From assembly GCA_947456915.1 (NCBI GenBank), contig CANGUQ010000211.1, positions 1-6,613 of the forward strand: a stretch of DNA of 6,613 bases, given 5' to 3'. The notes below the pieces were generated by a model, which was given only the letters and a program-made list of their open reading frames with translations, made no database searches and was not told the origin of the DNA. Positions 5,398-6,613 of this stretch are shown here, piece by piece. Every line of letters starts with the position of its first letter. Position 1 is the first letter of the stretch. The position numbers and the translations under genes were made by a program. The stretch comes from Betaproteobacteria bacterium. Lineage in GTDB: Bacteria > Pseudomonadota > Gammaproteobacteria > Burkholderiales > CAIKXV01.

Positions 5398-6027
5398 TCA
5401 CTGCTTGATGAGTCGGGTTCCATCGGCGCTCGGGACATACCCCTTGCTTCCCATGTATTCCAGCTCTCGTGCGAAGTAGCTTCCAGGTCGAACCTTGTCC
5501 AACGGCGTCGCCAGAATGATCTCGTCTCCACGAGAGATCATGCGATCGAGGAACTTGTGGTTTGCCGCCAAGCGCTGAGTCTCGGACATCTTGTTCCACG
5601 CAGCCTCCGGGATGTTGAAGGTTCGCGCATTGAGGCTGTCACCGAGTCGCTTGTATTCGGGGAAGTGACCCAGAACGGTCTTGGCTTCGGCTGCGCCCTT
5701 TGCGGCACTTGCAGCCCTAGGCAACGGTCCGACAAACTCCGGCGATGAGGTATCTCCTGTAAGCCGAACGATACCTGATTGCGCCCGGAACCCGACCAGC
5801 GGCGCCATCGCGAGATTTCCGAGCACCAAGGACGAAAAGTCCTCCGCCTTGCCACCGGCAGAACGAGTATCCCAGTAGTTACGCGCCGCGTCGATCAGTA
5901 CACCGCCGCGGGTGTTGACGACTTCGCGAACCCCTTCCTTGAAGCCAAGGAGCGCCTGATCTCGGAACGTACTGTCGGCGACGAGTCCGACTGCGGCGGT
6001 TGCGGTCTGCAGGAGCGAGTAGCGCTG
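5398..6027 (-). pseudogene. C-terminal fragment of a polymorphic (Rhs/CDI-type) toxin, 5' end lost
   Basis: The frame gives 209 residues ending at TGA 5398-5400. It has no proper start: upstream it meets a stop at 6028-6030, where an IS91 transposase takes over on the other strand. About residues 1-80 are a helical pre-toxin region (G-F-K-E-G-V-R-E-V-V-N-T-R-G-G-V-L). An Ala-rich linker follows (about 104-115), then a 90-residue toxin domain with F-N-I-P-E-A-A-W-N-K-M, A-A-N-H-K-F-L-D-R-M, G-D-E-I-I-L-A-T-P, P-G-S-Y-F-A-R-E-L and a closing G-T-R-L-I-K. This set of motifs is familiar from uncharacterised C-terminal tips of Rhs and contact-dependent inhibition proteins. The biochemical activity is not evident from the sequence. 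A TTG at 5829 could start a shorter product, but it lies inside the continuous coding region. Confidence 0.68.
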
Positions 6028-6613
6028 TCACTGCCGATGGCGCTGCGCTTTCTGCTCGCCACCCGCCCTGCAGTGCTGTCCGAAGTGCTGGGCGTGGTGT
6101 ACCGCACGATCTGCGGCCATCTGCTGGCCAGTGCGGGAGTCAGGCGCGCGGATGGGCATACGGGTGCGGTCACGCTGATCCAGCGCTTCGGCTCGGCGTT
6201 GAATCTGAACGTGCACTTTCACATGATCTTCGTCGATGGCGTGTACGTGACCGATGGGCGCGGTGCGCCGGTGTTCCGGGCGGTGCGCTTCCCGGGCGCC
6301 GGCGAACTGCAGGCGCTGGTGCAACGCATAGTCGAGCGCATTGGCCGGCTGCTGGAGAAGCGCGGCCTGATCGAGCGCGATGAGGAGTCCGCGTGGCTGA
6401 GCGGTGAGCCGGTGCAGGCCGGATCGCTCGATGAGCTGATCGGCCATTGCATCACCTGGCGGATTGCGGCGGGCCCGCGCGCGGGGCAGAAGGTGTTCAC
6501 GCTGCAGACGGTGGCCGCGCGGGACGAGGGGGAAGGGCGAAGCCGAGCGGCGCAGGCGGGCGGGTTCTCGCTGCACGCGGGCGTGTCGATCAGGGCCGGG
6601 CAGCGCGCGAAGC
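6022..6613 (+). CDS. IS91-family HUH transposase, N-terminus missing and cut by window end
   Basis: A plus frame is open from the junction at about 6022 to the last base. It reads L-S-L-P-M-A-L-R-F-L-L at once, the usual entry to the catalytic part of IS91/ISCR-type transposases. Then come G-A-V-T-L-I-Q-R-F-G-S-A-L-N-L, V-H-F-H (HUH metal-binding motif, His codons at 6214 and 6220), V-D-G-V-Y, G-P-R-A-G-Q-K-V and G-F-S-L-H-A-G-V. These enzymes nick single-stranded DNA for rolling-circle-like transposition. The N-terminal zinc-finger region (about 130-150 residues in the family) is absent, and the catalytic tyrosine region would lie beyond 6613. The first in-frame ATG is 6037, without a ribosome site, so the gene is probably dead. 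It is read toward the toxin-distal side and marks a rearrangement boundary. Confidence 0.85.

Noticed and set aside
6028..6576. Minus-strand open frame of 182 codons opposite the transposase
   Set aside because: The plus frame shows the HUH motif and the usual IS91 order of motifs; the minus one is a shadow.

Overview
This is a GC-rich window with Pseudomonadota-like gene content. The recognisable families (BPSL0067-type amidase, STY0301-type partner, M35 aspzincin, and IS21 and IS91 transposon pieces) recur in beta- and gammaproteobacterial type VI / Rhs accessory loci. The sequence alone does not settle the genus. No delivery gene (VgrG, Rhs core, PAAR) is intact here. What remains looks like a cluster of displaced toxin-immunity tips in a transposon-scarred accessory region.

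Layout from left to right. (1) 64-1688, minus strand: a gene encoding an M35/aspzincin-like zinc metalloprotease (HELTH motif), interrupted by two in-frame TAG codons. It is coupled through a TAATG overlap to an outer-membrane-type lipoprotein that is the likely immunity partner. (2) 1793-1974: a GC-rich leader, of which 1832-1974 is a diverged copy of 4739-4882. (3) 1963-3230, plus strand: a 3' gene fragment followed by an intact cytoplasmic leucine-rich-repeat protein, possibly another toxin remnant with an LRR-type immunity protein. (4) 3393 to about 3730: the right end of an IS21-family element and a fragment of its istA, mostly deleted. (5) 3950-4640, minus strand: a BPSL0067-family amidase toxin domain overlapping a secreted STY0301-family protein. 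This pair again follows a copy of the GC-rich repeat. (6) 4951-6027, minus strand: the C-terminal 209 residues of a polymorphic toxin, its likely immunity gene 4 nt downstream, and a hairpin terminator. (7) About 6022-6613, plus strand: an IS91-family HUH transposase without its N-terminus, joined abruptly to the truncated toxin and running off the window.

In each minus-strand pair the toxin gene comes first and the putative antidote follows with overlap or a few bases between them, as expected for effector-immunity pairs. Two of the pairs have periplasm-directed partners (lipoprotein, signal peptide), which fits toxins acting in the envelope. The third partner and the LRR protein lack signal peptides and would act in the cytoplasm. 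The two main points to follow up are the shared repeat ahead of two unrelated toxin cassettes and the amber-interrupted but otherwise clean metalloprotease frame.
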